Shown: piece by piece, positions 43,851-51,791 of the stretch | Numbering within the stretch: position 1 is the stretch's first letter | Layout: each line of letters begins with the position of its first letter | Origin: JANPCX01 sp031431125 | Lineage (GTDB): Bacteria > Pseudomonadota > Gammaproteobacteria > Burkholderiales > Burkholderiaceae_C | DNA length: 51,791 nt | Direction of reading: 5' to 3' | Assembly: GCA_031431125.1 (NCBI GenBank) | Contig: JANPCX010000030.1 | Span: 1 to 51,791 of the forward strand | Translations under genes and position numbers: made by a program | The notes under the pieces: model-generated | Seen by the model: only the letters and a program-made list of their open reading frames with translations | Database searches by the model: none | What the model was told of the DNA's origin: nothing

Positions 43851-43901
43851 ACAACCCAGGTCGCCGTGCCAAAATCCTTGCATCTTGGACTGGGAGAACC
43901 C

Positions 43902-44687
43902 ATGGGATTTTTGTCTGGAAAACGCCTCTTGATCACCGGCGTGCTGTCAAACCGTTCGATTGCCTACGGTATTGCCCGTGCCTGCCACCGCGAAGGGGCA
44001 GAGATTGCGCTCAGTTATGTGGGTGACCGTTTCAAGGAGCGCACCGAAGGTTTTGCGGCCGAATTCGGCTCTAAGTTGATCTTTGACTGCGATGTAGCCG
44101 ACGATGCGCAAATCGAACGCCTTTTCGCCGACCTGGGCGCCGTCTGGCCCCAATTTGACGGCTTCGTGCATTCCATCGGTTTTGCCCCCCGCGAAGCCAT
44201 TGCGGGAGATTTTTTGGAAGGTCTTTCTCGGGAGTCCTTCCGTATCGCACACGACATCTCGGCCTACAGCTTCCCCGCCTTGGCCAAAGCCGCCCTGCCC
44301 TACCTCACCCCGAAGGCGGCTCTCTTGACGCTGACCTACCTGGGTTCGCTGCGCAGCGTACCGAACTACAACACCATGGGTTTGGCCAAAGCGTCACTGG
44401 AGGCCAGCGTGCGTTACCTGGCGTCCAGCCTCGGCCCCAAGGGCATCCGCGTCAACGGCATTTCGGCCGGGCCGATCAAAACCCTGGCGGCATCGGGCAT
44501 CAAGGACTTCGGCAAGTTGCTGGGTGAATTTGCGGCCACCGCACCGCTGCGTCGCACCGTCACGATTGACGACGTGGGCAATGTGGCCGCCTTCATGATG
44601 TCGGACTTGGCCGCTGGCGTGACCTCAGAAATCACCTATGTCGACGCGGGCTTCAGCCACGCCATGCACAACCCAGGCGAAGGCTGA
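43902..44687 (+). CDS. fabI: Enoyl-[acyl-carrier-protein] reductase (NADH) FabI
   Basis: A 261-residue short-chain dehydrogenase-type enzyme that reduces trans-2-enoyl-ACP, the last step of each fatty acid elongation round. Nucleotide binding GVLSNRSIAYGIA, SIGFAPR, and catalytic Tyr146, Tyr156 and Lys163 (SVPNYNTMGLAK) have E. coli numbering. ATG 43902 follows GGGAGA at good spacing; the open frame upstream to 43683 is not coding. It is monocistronic and converges on the decarboxylase gene. Confidence 0.96.
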   Translation: MGFLSGKRLLITGVLSNRSIAYGIARACHREGAEIALSYVGDRFKERTEGFAAEFGSKLIFDCDVADDAQIERLFADLGAVWPQFDGFVHSIGFAPREAIAGDFLEGLSRESFRIAHDISAYSFPALAKAALPYLTPKAALLTLTYLGSLRSVPNYNTMGLAKASLEASVRYLASSLGPKGIRVNGISAGPIKTLAASGIKDFGKLLGEFAATAPLRRTVTIDDVGNVAAFMMSDLAAGVTSEITYVDAGFSHAMHNPGEG

Positions 44688-44702
44688 ACGCAAGCCGACG
44701 CT

Positions 44703-44726
44703 CAGCGATCCTAAGTAGGATCGCTG
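44703..44726. terminator. Hairpin between convergent fabI and decarboxylase genes
   Basis: Perfect 10-bp stem CAGCGATCCT/AGGATCGCTG with loop AAGT, between two stop codons. No T-run on either strand, so termination would be weak or Rho-assisted; mRNA end protection is also possible. Confidence 0.45.
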
Positions 44727-44737
44727 CGGCCCTGGCA

Positions 44738-47002
44738 TCAAACCTCGTCGCGTACACAGTCCACGTAGTAGCGGCGGGTACCCGCGTCATCATCGCTTTC
44801 CACCAAACCATGCACGTCGGTGTCAAAACCAGGGAACGCCGCATTGAACTGGCGCGTAAAACGCAAGAAATCAACAATCTTGCGGTTGAAACGTTCGCCT
44901 GGAATCAAAAGTGGAATGCCGGGAGGGTAAGGCGTCAGCAGTGAGGTCGTGATGCGCCCTTCCAGGCCATCGATCTCCACCCTTTCGGTTTGGCGGCGCG
45001 CGATGCAGGCAAAGGCGTCGCTGGGTTTCATGGCCGGGTGCAGGTCGGACAAATACATGTCGGTGGTCAGGCGGGCGATGTCGCCCTTGGCATAGGTCTC
45101 GTGAATGCTTTGGCACAGGTCACGCAGACCCATGCGTTCGTAGCGCGGAAACTTGGCCACAAACTCAGGGAGCACGCGCCACATCGGCTGGTTGCGGTCG
45201 TAGTCGTCCTTGAACTGCTGAAGGGCAGTCAGCATCGTGTTCCAGCGGCCCTTGGTGATGCCAATGGTGAACATGATGAAGATGGAATACAGCCCCGTCT
45301 TCTCGACCACCACCCCATGCTCCGCCAAAAACTTGGTGACGATGGACGCAGGAATGCCAGTTCCAGCGAATTTACCGTTGACATCCAGCCCCGGCGTGAT
45401 GATGGTGCTCTTGATCGGGTCCAGCAGGTTGAAACCCTCGGCCAGGTTGCCAAAACCGTGCCAGTTGTCGTTGGCTTTGAGCACCCAATCGCTGCTGTCG
45501 CCGATGCCGTCTTCAGCGAACTTCTCGGGCCCCCACACCTTGAACCACCAGTCGTCGCCAAACTCTTCATCCACCTTGCGCATGGCGCGGCGGAAATCCA
45601 GGGCTTCGGAAATGCTCTCTTCCACCAGAGCCGGGCCTCCCGGCGATTCCATCATCGCCGCGGCCACATCGCAGGACGCGATGATGGCGTATTGCGGGCT
45701 GGTGGAGGTGTGCATCAAATAGGCTTCGTTGAATAAATGCCGGTCCAGTTTTCGACCGGGTGAGTCTTGCACCAGCACCTGCGAGGCCTGGCTGATGCCT
45801 GCCAGGAGTTTGTGGGTGGACTGGGTGGCGAACACCAGCTGGTTCTTGGGGCGCACGCGGTTTTTCCCCATCGCGTGGAAGGTGCCATAGAAACGGTGGA
45901 AGGCCGCATGCGGCAACCAAGCTTCGTCGAAGTGCAAGGTGTCGATGTAGCCGTCGAGCGAATTCTTGATGGTTTCGGTGTTGTAGAGCACACCGTCGTA
46001 GGTGCTTTGAGTCAAGGTCAAGATGCGCGGCTTGATCGAGGCGTGGTCCATGTCCTTGAGCAGCGGGTTGGCCGCAATTTTTTTGCGGATTGCTTCGGGC
46101 GAAAACTCGCTCTGCGGGATGGGGCCAATGATGCCGAAGTGGTTGCGTGTGGGTGGCAAAAACACCGGCACTGCACCCGTCATGATGATGGAGTGCAAGA
46201 TAGAGACATGGCAGTTGCGGTCCACCACCACCACATCGCCCGGCGCCACCGTGTGGTGCCAGACCATTTTGTTTGACGTGCTGGTGCCGTTGGTAACGAA
46301 GAAGCAGTGGTCCGCGTTAAAGATACGCGCGGCGTTGTGCTCAGACGCCGCCACCGGGCCGGTGTGGTCCAGCAACTGACCCAGTTCTTCCACCGCATTG
46401 CACACGTCGGCACGCAACATGTTCTCGCCAAAAAATTGGTGGAACATTTGGCCGATGGGGCTCTTCAAGAAAGCCACGCCACCGGAGTGGCCCGGGCAGT
46501 GCCAGGAGTACGAACCGTCTTGGGCATAGTCCATCAGCGCCCTGAAAAACGGCGGCGCGAGGGAATCGAGGTAGCTGCGCGCTTCACGAATGATGTGTCG
46601 CGCCACGAACTCGGGGGTGTCCTCGAACATGTGGATAAAGCCGTGCAACTCGCGCAGCACATCGTTGGGCAAATGCTGGGAGGTGCGGGTTTCGCCATAG
46701 AGGTAAATCGGGATCTCGGCGTTCTTGAATCGAATCTCTTGAATGAACTTGCGCAGGTTCAGCACCGCCGGATCGAGCTCGGGACCGGGCGTGAACTCTT
46801 CGTCGTCGATCGACAAAATGAAGGCGCTGGCTCGGCTTTGCTGCTGGGCGAACTGGCTCAAGTCACCGTAACTTGTGGCGCCCAAGACCTCGAAGCCCTC
46901 TTTTTCAATGGCCTGCGCCAAAGCACGGATGCCAAAGCCCGAGGTGTTCTCAGAACGAAAGTCCTCGTCGATGATGACGATGGGAAAACGAAAGCGCTGC
47001 AT
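44738..47002 (-). CDS. Orn/Lys/Arg decarboxylase (PLP-dependent, large form)
   Basis: A 754-residue fold-type I decarboxylase of the CadA/SpeC/AdiA group. The N-terminal receiver-like wing domain (1-125) precedes the PLP domain, with the cofactor Lys398 in STHKLLAG, SWHCPGHSGGVAF and HFDEAW. The C-terminal domain has the LTPYPPGIPLLIPGE motif. Sequence alone does not tell lysine, arginine or ornithine apart; Burkholderiales homologs are often called arginine/lysine/ornithine decarboxylase. ATG 47002 has AAGGAC upstream and fits the family N-terminus; 47038 is an alternative. No antiporter gene is adjacent, so a polyamine role is as likely as acid resistance. Confidence 0.92.
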   Translation of the reverse strand: MQRFRFPIVIIDEDFRSENTSGFGIRALAQAIEKEGFEVLGATSYGDLSQFAQQQSRASAFILSIDDEEFTPGPELDPAVLNLRKFIQEIRFKNAEIPIYLYGETRTSQHLPNDVLRELHGFIHMFEDTPEFVARHIIREARSYLDSLAPPFFRALMDYAQDGSYSWHCPGHSGGVAFLKSPIGQMFHQFFGENMLRADVCNAVEELGQLLDHTGPVAASEHNAARIFNADHCFFVTNGTSTSNKMVWHHTVAPGDVVVVDRNCHVSILHSIIMTGAVPVFLPPTRNHFGIIGPIPQSEFSPEAIRKKIAANPLLKDMDHASIKPRILTLTQSTYDGVLYNTETIKNSLDGYIDTLHFDEAWLPHAAFHRFYGTFHAMGKNRVRPKNQLVFATQSTHKLLAGISQASQVLVQDSPGRKLDRHLFNEAYLMHTSTSPQYAIIASCDVAAAMMESPGGPALVEESISEALDFRRAMRKVDEEFGDDWWFKVWGPEKFAEDGIGDSSDWVLKANDNWHGFGNLAEGFNLLDPIKSTIITPGLDVNGKFAGTGIPASIVTKFLAEHGVVVEKTGLYSIFIMFTIGITKGRWNTMLTALQQFKDDYDRNQPMWRVLPEFVAKFPRYERMGLRDLCQSIHETYAKGDIARLTTDMYLSDLHPAMKPSDAFACIARRQTERVEIDGLEGRITTSLLTPYPPGIPLLIPGERFNRKIVDFLRFTRQFNAAFPGFDTDVHGLVESDDDAGTRRYYVDCVRDEV

Positions 47003-47113
47003 GGCTGTCCTTGGGTGGCGCGTTGGTGGGATTTGCAATCAGAAAGCGCGAAGTGTAGGGCTGTTTGAAGTCTCCTCGATACCCCAGGTGGTCCGAAAAA
47101 TGCATGGGGGCCA

Positions 47114-47140
47114 TGCGCGCCGCTTTCAGTACGGCGCGCA
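47114..47140. other. Hairpin in the decarboxylase-nfeD intergenic region
   Basis: A perfect 9-bp stem TGCGCGCCG/CGGCGCGCA with a 9-base loop lies in the 251 bp between divergent genes. No T-run. Purpose unknown. Confidence 0.35.
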
Positions 47141-47253
47141 AGGGCAAGGTGGTGCCGACCGGGTCAGCGTCTTACACTGAGCTAAGCTGCTCGTTGAAGC
47201 GCTTCAGCTGACCAAGCCGAGGTCGGCAAAAAAACACAAGAGGATCTCGAGCT

Positions 47254-47706
47254 ATGGATTTTTCGTCTGCCACCGTGTGGTGGGTATTGGCCGGACTGCT
47301 GGTCGCGGCTGAGTTGCTCACCGGAACCTTTTACCTGTTGATGGTCGCCTTGGGGTTGGCAGGCGCTGCCGTCGCAGCCCACCTGGGTTTCGCGCTCACC
47401 CCCCAGTTGCTGACCGCTGCCCTGCTGGGCGGTGGCGCCACCGCCGTGTGGCACTGGCACCGGGCCAAGCAGCCGCGATCCGCGCCGGCCCACCTGAACC
47501 GTGATGTCAATTTGGACATCGGTGAGCGAGTCAAAGTCACCGCCTGGGAGGCTGACGGCACAGCGCGCGTGAGTTACCGCGGTTCCACGTGGTCTGCACG
47601 TTTGGCACCGGGCTCAGACAGCGCGGCCAGCGACTACATCGTCAGCGCGGTCGAAGGCAATCACTTGGTGCTGACAGCACAGACCTCGACCGCACCTCCT
47701 ACCTGA
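47254..47706 (+). CDS. NfeD-family membrane protein
   Basis: A 150-residue protein with an N-terminal membrane domain of three helices (VWWVLAGLLVAAELLTG, LLMVALGLAGAAVAAHLG, LLTAALLGGGATAVW) and a C-terminal OB-fold domain (DIGERVKVTAWEADGTARVSYRGSTW). NfeD proteins pair with SPFH/stomatin-like proteins, and the next gene, 32 bp on, is such a partner. The ribosome binding site is AGAGGAT. Confidence 0.92.
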   Translation: MDFSSATVWWVLAGLLVAAELLTGTFYLLMVALGLAGAAVAAHLGFALTPQLLTAALLGGGATAVWHWHRAKQPRSAPAHLNRDVNLDIGERVKVTAWEADGTARVSYRGSTWSARLAPGSDSAASDYIVSAVEGNHLVLTAQTSTAPPT

Positions 47707-47738
47707 ATCTTTCGTCAACACACCGAGACACGCCCATC

Positions 47739-48656
47739 ATGGAAATAGCACTCGTCATAAGCATCATTGCGATCATCTTCATTGTTCGCACATTCAAAAT
47801 CATTCCCCAACAAAACGCGTGGGTCGTGGAACGCCTGGGCAAGTACGACCGCACCTTGACTCCGGGACTGAAGTTCGTCGTGCCCTTCATCGAACGTGTG
47901 GCCTACAAACACTCGCTCAAAGAAGTGCCACTCGACGTCCCCAGCCAGGTGTGCATCACACGCGACAACACCCAGCTGCAAGTCGACGGCATCATTTATT
48001 TCCAAGTCACCGACCCGATGCGTGCAAGCTACGGCTCCAGCAACTACATCTTTGCCATCACCCAGCTGGCGCAAACCCTGCTGCGCTCCGTTATCGGCAA
48101 GATGGAGCTCGACAAAACCTTTGAAGAGCGCGATTCCATCAACGCCTCGGTGGTCAACGCCCTGGACGAAGCGGCAATGAACTGGGGCGTGAAGGTGCTG
48201 AGGTACGAGATCAAAGACCTCACACCGCCCGCAGAGATCCTGCGCTCCATGCAAGCGCAGATCACTGCCGAGCGCGAAAAGCGTGCTTTGATTGCAGCGT
48301 CTGAGGGCCGCAAACAAGAGCAGATCAACATCGCAACCGGCGAACGTGAAGCGTTTATTGCCCGCTCTGAGGGCCAACGCCAAGCAGAGATCAACAATGC
48401 CCAGGGTCAAGCGTCCGCCATCGTGGCGGTGGCTGAGGCCACTGCAGAAGCCATCCGAAAAATCGCCGAAGCCATTCGCTCACCCGGCGGCGAGCAGGCG
48501 GTGCAATTGAAGGTGGCTGAGAAAGCGGTCGAGGCCTACGCCCATTTGGCCCAGAAGAACAACACCATGATTGTTCCCGGCAATATGAGTGAAGTGTCTG
48601 CCCTCATCGGCACGGCCATGACCATCATGAAACACAAAACCCCCGGCACGCCATGA
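47739..48656 (+). CDS. SPFH/Band 7 (stomatin-like, QmcA-type) protein
   Basis: A 305-residue membrane-anchored scaffold protein. One N-terminal helix (IALVISIIAIIFIVRTF), then the Band 7 domain (QQNAWVVERLGKYDRTLTPG, EVPLDVPSQVCITRDNTQL), then a long Ala/Glu coiled coil (AEREKRALIAASEGRKQ, GQRQAEINNAQGQA). Such proteins organise membrane microdomains and assist quality control with NfeD partners. ATG 47739 puts the membrane helix at the N-terminus. The stop codon overlaps the next gene's start. Confidence 0.92.
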   Translation: MEIALVISIIAIIFIVRTFKIIPQQNAWVVERLGKYDRTLTPGLKFVVPFIERVAYKHSLKEVPLDVPSQVCITRDNTQLQVDGIIYFQVTDPMRASYGSSNYIFAITQLAQTLLRSVIGKMELDKTFEERDSINASVVNALDEAAMNWGVKVLRYEIKDLTPPAEILRSMQAQITAEREKRALIAASEGRKQEQINIATGEREAFIARSEGQRQAEINNAQGQASAIVAVAEATAEAIRKIAEAIRSPGGEQAVQLKVAEKAVEAYAHLAQKNNTMIVPGNMSEVSALIGTAMTIMKHKTPGTP

Positions 48657-49024
48657 ACATGGCGCTGAACGTATTGGGCAAGGAGCTGGTCCCCTGCTCT
48701 TACGACCCGTTGACGGGCTACTTTCGAGATGGCTGCTGCAACACCCAGGCGGACGATCTTGGCAACCACGTCATTTGCGTCAAGGTCACGAAAGAGTTTT
48801 TGGAGTTTTCTGCGGCGCAAGGCAACGACCTAAGCACCGCGCGGCCCGAGTACCGCTTTCGTGGCTTGAAACCAGGCGACCGCTGGTGCCTGTGTGCCTT
48901 GCGCTGGGTACAAGCTCAGCAAGCCGACCTGGCACCTCCCGTGGTGCTGGAGAGCACCCACATCCAAGCCTTGAAGTTCGTGGATTTGCGCGTGCTGCAA
49001 GCACACGCACTCGTGGCCGCATGA
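48653..49024 (+). CDS. DUF2237 family protein
   Basis: A 123-residue soluble protein with the DUF2237 pattern: NVLGKELVPCSYDPLTGYFRDGCC at the N-terminus, HVICVKVTKEFLEFS, and DRWCLCALRWVQAQ. Several conserved cysteines suggest metal binding. The start ATG overlaps the SPFH gene stop by 4 bases; ATG 48659 is an alternative. It is the last gene of the nfeD operon. Function unknown. Confidence 0.9.
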   Translation: MNMALNVLGKELVPCSYDPLTGYFRDGCCNTQADDLGNHVICVKVTKEFLEFSAAQGNDLSTARPEYRFRGLKPGDRWCLCALRWVQAQQADLAPPVVLESTHIQALKFVDLRVLQAHALVAA

Positions 49025-49075
49025 GAACCCGTCAACACGGCGGTCCTCAAACCGTCGGTTAGAATCATGGGCTTC

Positions 49076-49166
49076 GGAGAGATGGATGAGCGGTTTAAGT
49101 CGCACGCCTGGAAAGCGTGTGGGGGTTAATAGCCCCCCGCGGGTTCGAATCCCGCTCTCTCCGCCA
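49076..49166 (+). tRNA. tRNA-Ser (anticodon GGA)
   Basis: A 91-base class II tRNA including an encoded CCA. Acceptor stem GGAGAGA/TCTCTCC, discriminator G, anticodon stem CACGC/GCGTG with loop CTGGAAA (anticodon GGA at 49110-49112), a long variable arm (GTGGGGGTTAATAGCCCCCC region), and T arm GGGTTCGAATCCC. It reads UCC and UCU codons. A TAGAAT hexamer at 49060-49065 is a plausible -10. The intact 3' end is the likely attachment site for the integrase encoded 150 bp further on. Confidence 0.97.
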
Positions 49167-49200
49167 GTTGATCATTTCAAGTCGTCCCAAGACGACCCAG

Positions 49201-49243
49201 AACCCGCCTGAACCCCAGTGTTCACGCGGGTTTTGTCTTTTTT
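49201..49243 (+). terminator. Rho-independent terminator after tRNA-Ser
   Basis: Stem AACCCGC/GCGGGTT, extended inward by TGAAC/GTTCA, then TTTTGTCTTTTTT. It separates the tRNA transcript from the integrase gene. A smaller hairpin GTCGTC-CCAA-GACGAC (49181-49196) precedes it. Confidence 0.8.
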
Positions 49244-49261
49244 AGCGTCCCACTCCGTTTC

Positions 49262-49317
49262 TTGACAGTGCAATTTCTTGGGGGTACCTTATGGGGTACG
49301 GTTCTTAGGAGTTCCCC
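49262..49317 (+). promoter_or_regulatory. Integrase promoter overlapped by GGGGTAC repeats
   Basis: A perfect -35 TTGACA (49262-49267) is followed after 17 bases by TACCTT as -10. Two direct repeats GGGGTAC (49281-49287 and 49293-49299) overlap the -10 region. The ribosome binding site TAGGAG lies at 49307-49312. Repeats of this kind before P4-type integrase genes are candidate arm-binding sites, so the integrase may repress its own promoter. Confidence 0.5.
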
Positions 49318-50577
49318 ATGCCCAAGAAGCTCATCGAAGCCCTGAGTGATGCCGCTGTTCGCAGTGCCAAGCCTGCCCTGCGCGAGGGTGTCGCCGCTGA
49401 CCGCAAATTGCATGACGGAAGAGGCCTGTACCTGCTGATTCGTGCCACCGGCGCAAAACACTGGCGACTCAAATACCACCTTGCGAGCCGTGAGCGTTTG
49501 CTCGCCCTGGGCGAGTACCCCGATGTGTCCTTGAGCCGCGCACGCCAAAAGGCGGGTGACGCCCGCAACCTGGTGCGCGACGGCATCGACCCAGTGCAAA
49601 ACGGACGCGAACAAAAAGCCCAGCGCATCAACGCCGCCTTGCAAACCTTTGCCGTGGTCGCCGACGAATGGATGACCAAAAAGTCCAAAAAATGGACCGA
49701 AGGCCATTTCGAGCAAAACCGGCAAAGCCTGCGCGACTATGTGTTGCCCAAGATCGGCGCACGCGCCATATCGAGCCTGACCGCGCAAGACATCATGCGC
49801 ATCCTCGAACCCCTGGAGACCGCAGGCAAACTTGAAACCCTGCGCCGGGTTCGCCAGCGCGTCAGCGCCGTGCTGGCCTACGCGGTACAAACCGGCAGAC
49901 GCGCCGACAACCCCGTGCGTGACACCCAAGGTGCCTTTGAAGCCCCCACCCGAGCCCACTTCGCCAGCATCGGCCCGGCTGGCTTGCCTGACTTCCTCAA
50001 GACCCTCTCCACCTACCCCGGCCACCCCAGCACCTTGGGCATCATCCGCATGATTCTGTGGACAGGCTGCCGCACTGGCGAAGTGCGGGGTGCGACGCCC
50101 GAAGAGTTCGACCTGGACGCTGCGATCTGGCGCATTCCGGCAGAGCGTATGAAAAAGCGTCGCATTCATGTCGTGCCCTTGCCGAGCCAAGCGGTGGCCC
50201 TGCTGCGGGAAGAAATGAAACTCAACGGTGCCGAGTCCCGCTACATGTTCCCCTCGCCCATGCACCAATCCATGGCAAGCGAGAACATCGTCTTGCAGGC
50301 CCTCAAAAAGATGGGTTATGGCGGAAAACTCACCGGCCATGGCCTGCGTGCCGCCGTATCCACCAGCCTGGAAGAACTCGGTTACCCCATCGAAATCATC
50401 AAGACCCAACTCTCCCACGCCAAAGACAACTTGACCGACGCCGCCTACCTGCGCGGCGTCCACCTGGAGCGCCGAGCCGAGATGATGCAAGCCTGGGCCA
50501 ACCAGCTGGATGCGTTGGCCTCCAATGTGAAAGTGCTGCCTATCAAAAGAAAGTCTGGTGCGGAACAGGCAGCGTGA
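49318..50577 (+). CDS. P4-type tyrosine integrase (DUF4102 arm-binding domain)
   Basis: A 419-residue site-specific recombinase. The N-terminal arm-binding DUF4102 domain (12-95: KLHDGRGLYLLIRATGAKHW, LGEYPDVSLSRAR) and SAM-like core-binding domain (108-195) precede the catalytic domain. The active residues are Arg252 (TGCRTGE), Lys279/280, His341 and Arg344 (HGLR), His367 and Tyr377. All are present, so the enzyme should be active. Such integrases insert islands at tRNA 3' ends, and this one lies next to tRNA-Ser, reading away from it. Confidence 0.95.
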   Translation: MPKKLIEALSDAAVRSAKPALREGVAADRKLHDGRGLYLLIRATGAKHWRLKYHLASRERLLALGEYPDVSLSRARQKAGDARNLVRDGIDPVQNGREQKAQRINAALQTFAVVADEWMTKKSKKWTEGHFEQNRQSLRDYVLPKIGARAISSLTAQDIMRILEPLETAGKLETLRRVRQRVSAVLAYAVQTGRRADNPVRDTQGAFEAPTRAHFASIGPAGLPDFLKTLSTYPGHPSTLGIIRMILWTGCRTGEVRGATPEEFDLDAAIWRIPAERMKKRRIHVVPLPSQAVALLREEMKLNGAESRYMFPSPMHQSMASENIVLQALKKMGYGGKLTGHGLRAAVSTSLEELGYPIEIIKTQLSHAKDNLTDAAYLRGVHLERRAEMMQAWANQLDALASNVKVLPIKRKSGAEQAA

Positions 50578-50624
50578 CCAGACCGTATCGACCACCGCTG
50601 CCACCCTATGCACTTGCACCGGGT

Positions 50625-51515
50625 TCAGCGGCCTAAATAAACCGAAGTTATTTGCTCGCGCTCATGACCCAGCTCGCGTGAGACCACAAGTCGCGCTTCA
50701 CGATCCTGCGTCTTTTGACTCGCACTGAGCTGCTTGGAAGTCGGCCCGCCTGCCGCTGGTGCCTTCCAGCCCGTGAGCTGCTGATACCGCCGCTGCGCGT
50801 ATTGGTGCCGCAGTCCATGCACCCGGTCGATTCCCGCTTTGGCCGTTTGCGCTTTGAAGCGGTTGAGTTGGTCGCGGTAGGACATGCCTTCGGGGATCAA
50901 ACTGCGAGTGGCGCAAGCGGTGCCCTTCACTGACGCTACCAACTGCTTGGCATCATCCAATACCGCACGCTGCGCTTCAGTGAGAATCGGAACCTCCCGC
51001 TCTTTGCCGCCCTTGGTCCAACTGGCTTTCAGGCGCAACACCTCGCCCCGGTCCGCCCAAACGGGTTGTAGCTTGATGCTTTCCTCCCGCCGCAGACCAA
51101 AGGCTTCTTGCAGCCGCAGCGACAACACCGTGTATGGGTCGGTCACCGCCTCAAGACGTGCGACCTCCAACACCCGCGCCTTGGATTCATTCGTTACATG
51201 CCGCCGATTCGCAATGCCATAGGCCGCGTTCTCGCGCGCCACGATGTTTGGCTTGCCAATCTTCTCGGCCAACCAGCGCAAGTCGCTCATTCGGTTCTTG
51301 AAGGTACCCGTGCCGATACCTTCCTTGTGCCAACGCTGAACGAGGTATTCGACATGTTTAGAGCGCACGCCCGTGGCGCGCAGATGCCGAAACCCGCCCT
51401 CATGCAATTGATTGGCGATCAAGTTCAGTACGACCTCTCGGTCATGCTGAGTGGCAAACGAGCCATCGCGGTTGCGACGGACCAGGTTTTTGAAATCGTG
51501 GTTCAGATCACGCAT
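50625..51515 (-). CDS. Second tyrosine recombinase (Phage_integr_N / Integrase_1 type)
   Basis: A 296-residue recombinase of a different family from the first. The N-terminal SAM-like domain (MRDLNHDFKNLVRRNRDGSF, then FKNRMSDLRWLAEKIGKPN) is followed by a catalytic domain with Arg142 (FGLRREE), Lys168/171 (WTKGGKERE), His233 and Arg236 (HGLRHQYA), His284 (ELGHER) and Tyr293 near the C-terminus. The set looks complete. Such proteins are common on integrative conjugative elements. ATG 51515 follows AGAGG; an in-frame start at 51614 adds an unlikely hydrophobic leader. It converges with the integrase gene, 47 bp between stops. Confidence 0.87.
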   Translation of the reverse strand: MRDLNHDFKNLVRRNRDGSFATQHDREVVLNLIANQLHEGGFRHLRATGVRSKHVEYLVQRWHKEGIGTGTFKNRMSDLRWLAEKIGKPNIVARENAAYGIANRRHVTNESKARVLEVARLEAVTDPYTVLSLRLQEAFGLRREESIKLQPVWADRGEVLRLKASWTKGGKEREVPILTEAQRAVLDDAKQLVASVKGTACATRSLIPEGMSYRDQLNRFKAQTAKAGIDRVHGLRHQYAQRRYQQLTGWKAPAAGGPTSKQLSASQKTQDREARLVVSRELGHEREQITSVYLGR

Positions 51516-51791
51516 GAGGTACCTCTTCACAAAACAGCAGAGCAATAGACGGGTGAGACAAAAAAACAAAGAAAAGAACGTGGTGCCAAAAATTCGGTAA
51601 GTGTTTCTGTCCATCCCAAACGCCGCAGCGAGTGGGAATCACAAGGGACCCGGGACACCAATCCCGTTTGTGCAAAGTTTTTTACTGCTTGCCTGCGTTG
51701 CACGCGCATGTGGCACTGTGTGTCGTACCTGTGGGTACCGCTCACACAGCAGACCATTGACCCAGGATCTAAGGGGTGTGCTTCGCACACA
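51516..51791. other. Non-coding end of window upstream of the second recombinase
   Basis: I see no convincing gene here. Two small dyads are visible: GTACC-TGTG-GGTAC (51725-51738) and GTGTGC-TTC-GCACAC (51776-51790). The first shares GGGTAC with the repeats before the integrase. The region presumably holds the promoter of the second recombinase and continues into the island. Confidence 0.4.

Noticed and set aside
43683..43901. N-terminal extension of FabI
   Set aside because: The frame is open but crosses the rimP promoter and the palindrome; FabI proteins begin at MGFLSGKR, and a good ribosome binding site precedes 43902.
49222..50619. 465-residue open frame antisense to the integrase
   Set aside because: Shadow of a complete integrase with all catalytic residues; the antisense frame has no domain and ends inside the terminator region.
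51527..51790. 87-residue minus-strand frame at the window end
   Set aside because: Cys/Arg-rich translation without domain or ribosome binding site; probably promoter region of the recombinase.

Overview
The window looks like a chromosomal stretch of a betaproteobacterium of the order Burkholderiales, most likely family Comamonadaceae (Limnohabitans, Rhodoferax or Hydrogenophaga-like). The evidence is the moderately high GC content, the protein sequences of the housekeeping genes, and the gene order rimP-nusA-infB-rbfA-truB-typA and glnA-glnL-glnG. No database search was possible, so the genus is inference. Most of the window is ordinary, densely packed core genome. The left edge and the right end look mobile.

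Left edge (1-3250): a DEAD-box helicase gene (rhlE), an unknown gene and a small secreted protein lie between two near-identical inverted copies of a palindromic element of about 157 bp. A second, unrelated 148-bp miniature element with perfect 26-bp inverted ends and an 8-bp target duplication sits just upstream of rhlE.

3250-13300: a bacterial prolyl 4-hydroxylase, an OmpA-family lipoprotein, yaaA, the soluble pyrophosphatase (ppa), and divergently a membrane pyrophosphatase (hppA) carrying an extra OmpA-like domain at its C-terminus. A ComFB-like protein, nadB and sbcB follow.

13400-23900: the nitrogen-control cluster glnA, a small secreted coiled-coil protein, glnL (NtrB) and glnG (NtrC), with a sigma-54 type promoter before glnA. 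Then come a CinA-like protein, an EI24 membrane protein, a fatty acid desaturase with an FNR-like box upstream, an RsmB/RsmF-type methyltransferase, a DUF1653 protein and purN.

24200-35350: an RCC1-repeat lipoprotein, a PglL-type O-oligosaccharyltransferase, trpS, a DUF3717-DUF1289 protein, a Cpx-like envelope-stress set (Spy/CpxP-like chaperone, response regulator, sensor kinase), a 3-hydroxyisobutyryl-CoA hydrolase-like enzyme, a DMT exporter and a small membrane protein.

35380-49070: the translation operon rimP-nusA-infB-rbfA-truB-typA, read leftward from a good sigma-70 promoter, then fabI, an Orn/Lys/Arg decarboxylase, and an nfeD-SPFH-DUF2237 operon.

Right end (49076-51791): tRNA-Ser(GGA), directly followed by a P4-type tyrosine integrase and a second, convergent tyrosine recombinase of a different family. 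This looks like the entry of a genomic island that continues past the window. I found no CRISPR array, rRNA gene, or complete insertion sequence with its own transposase.
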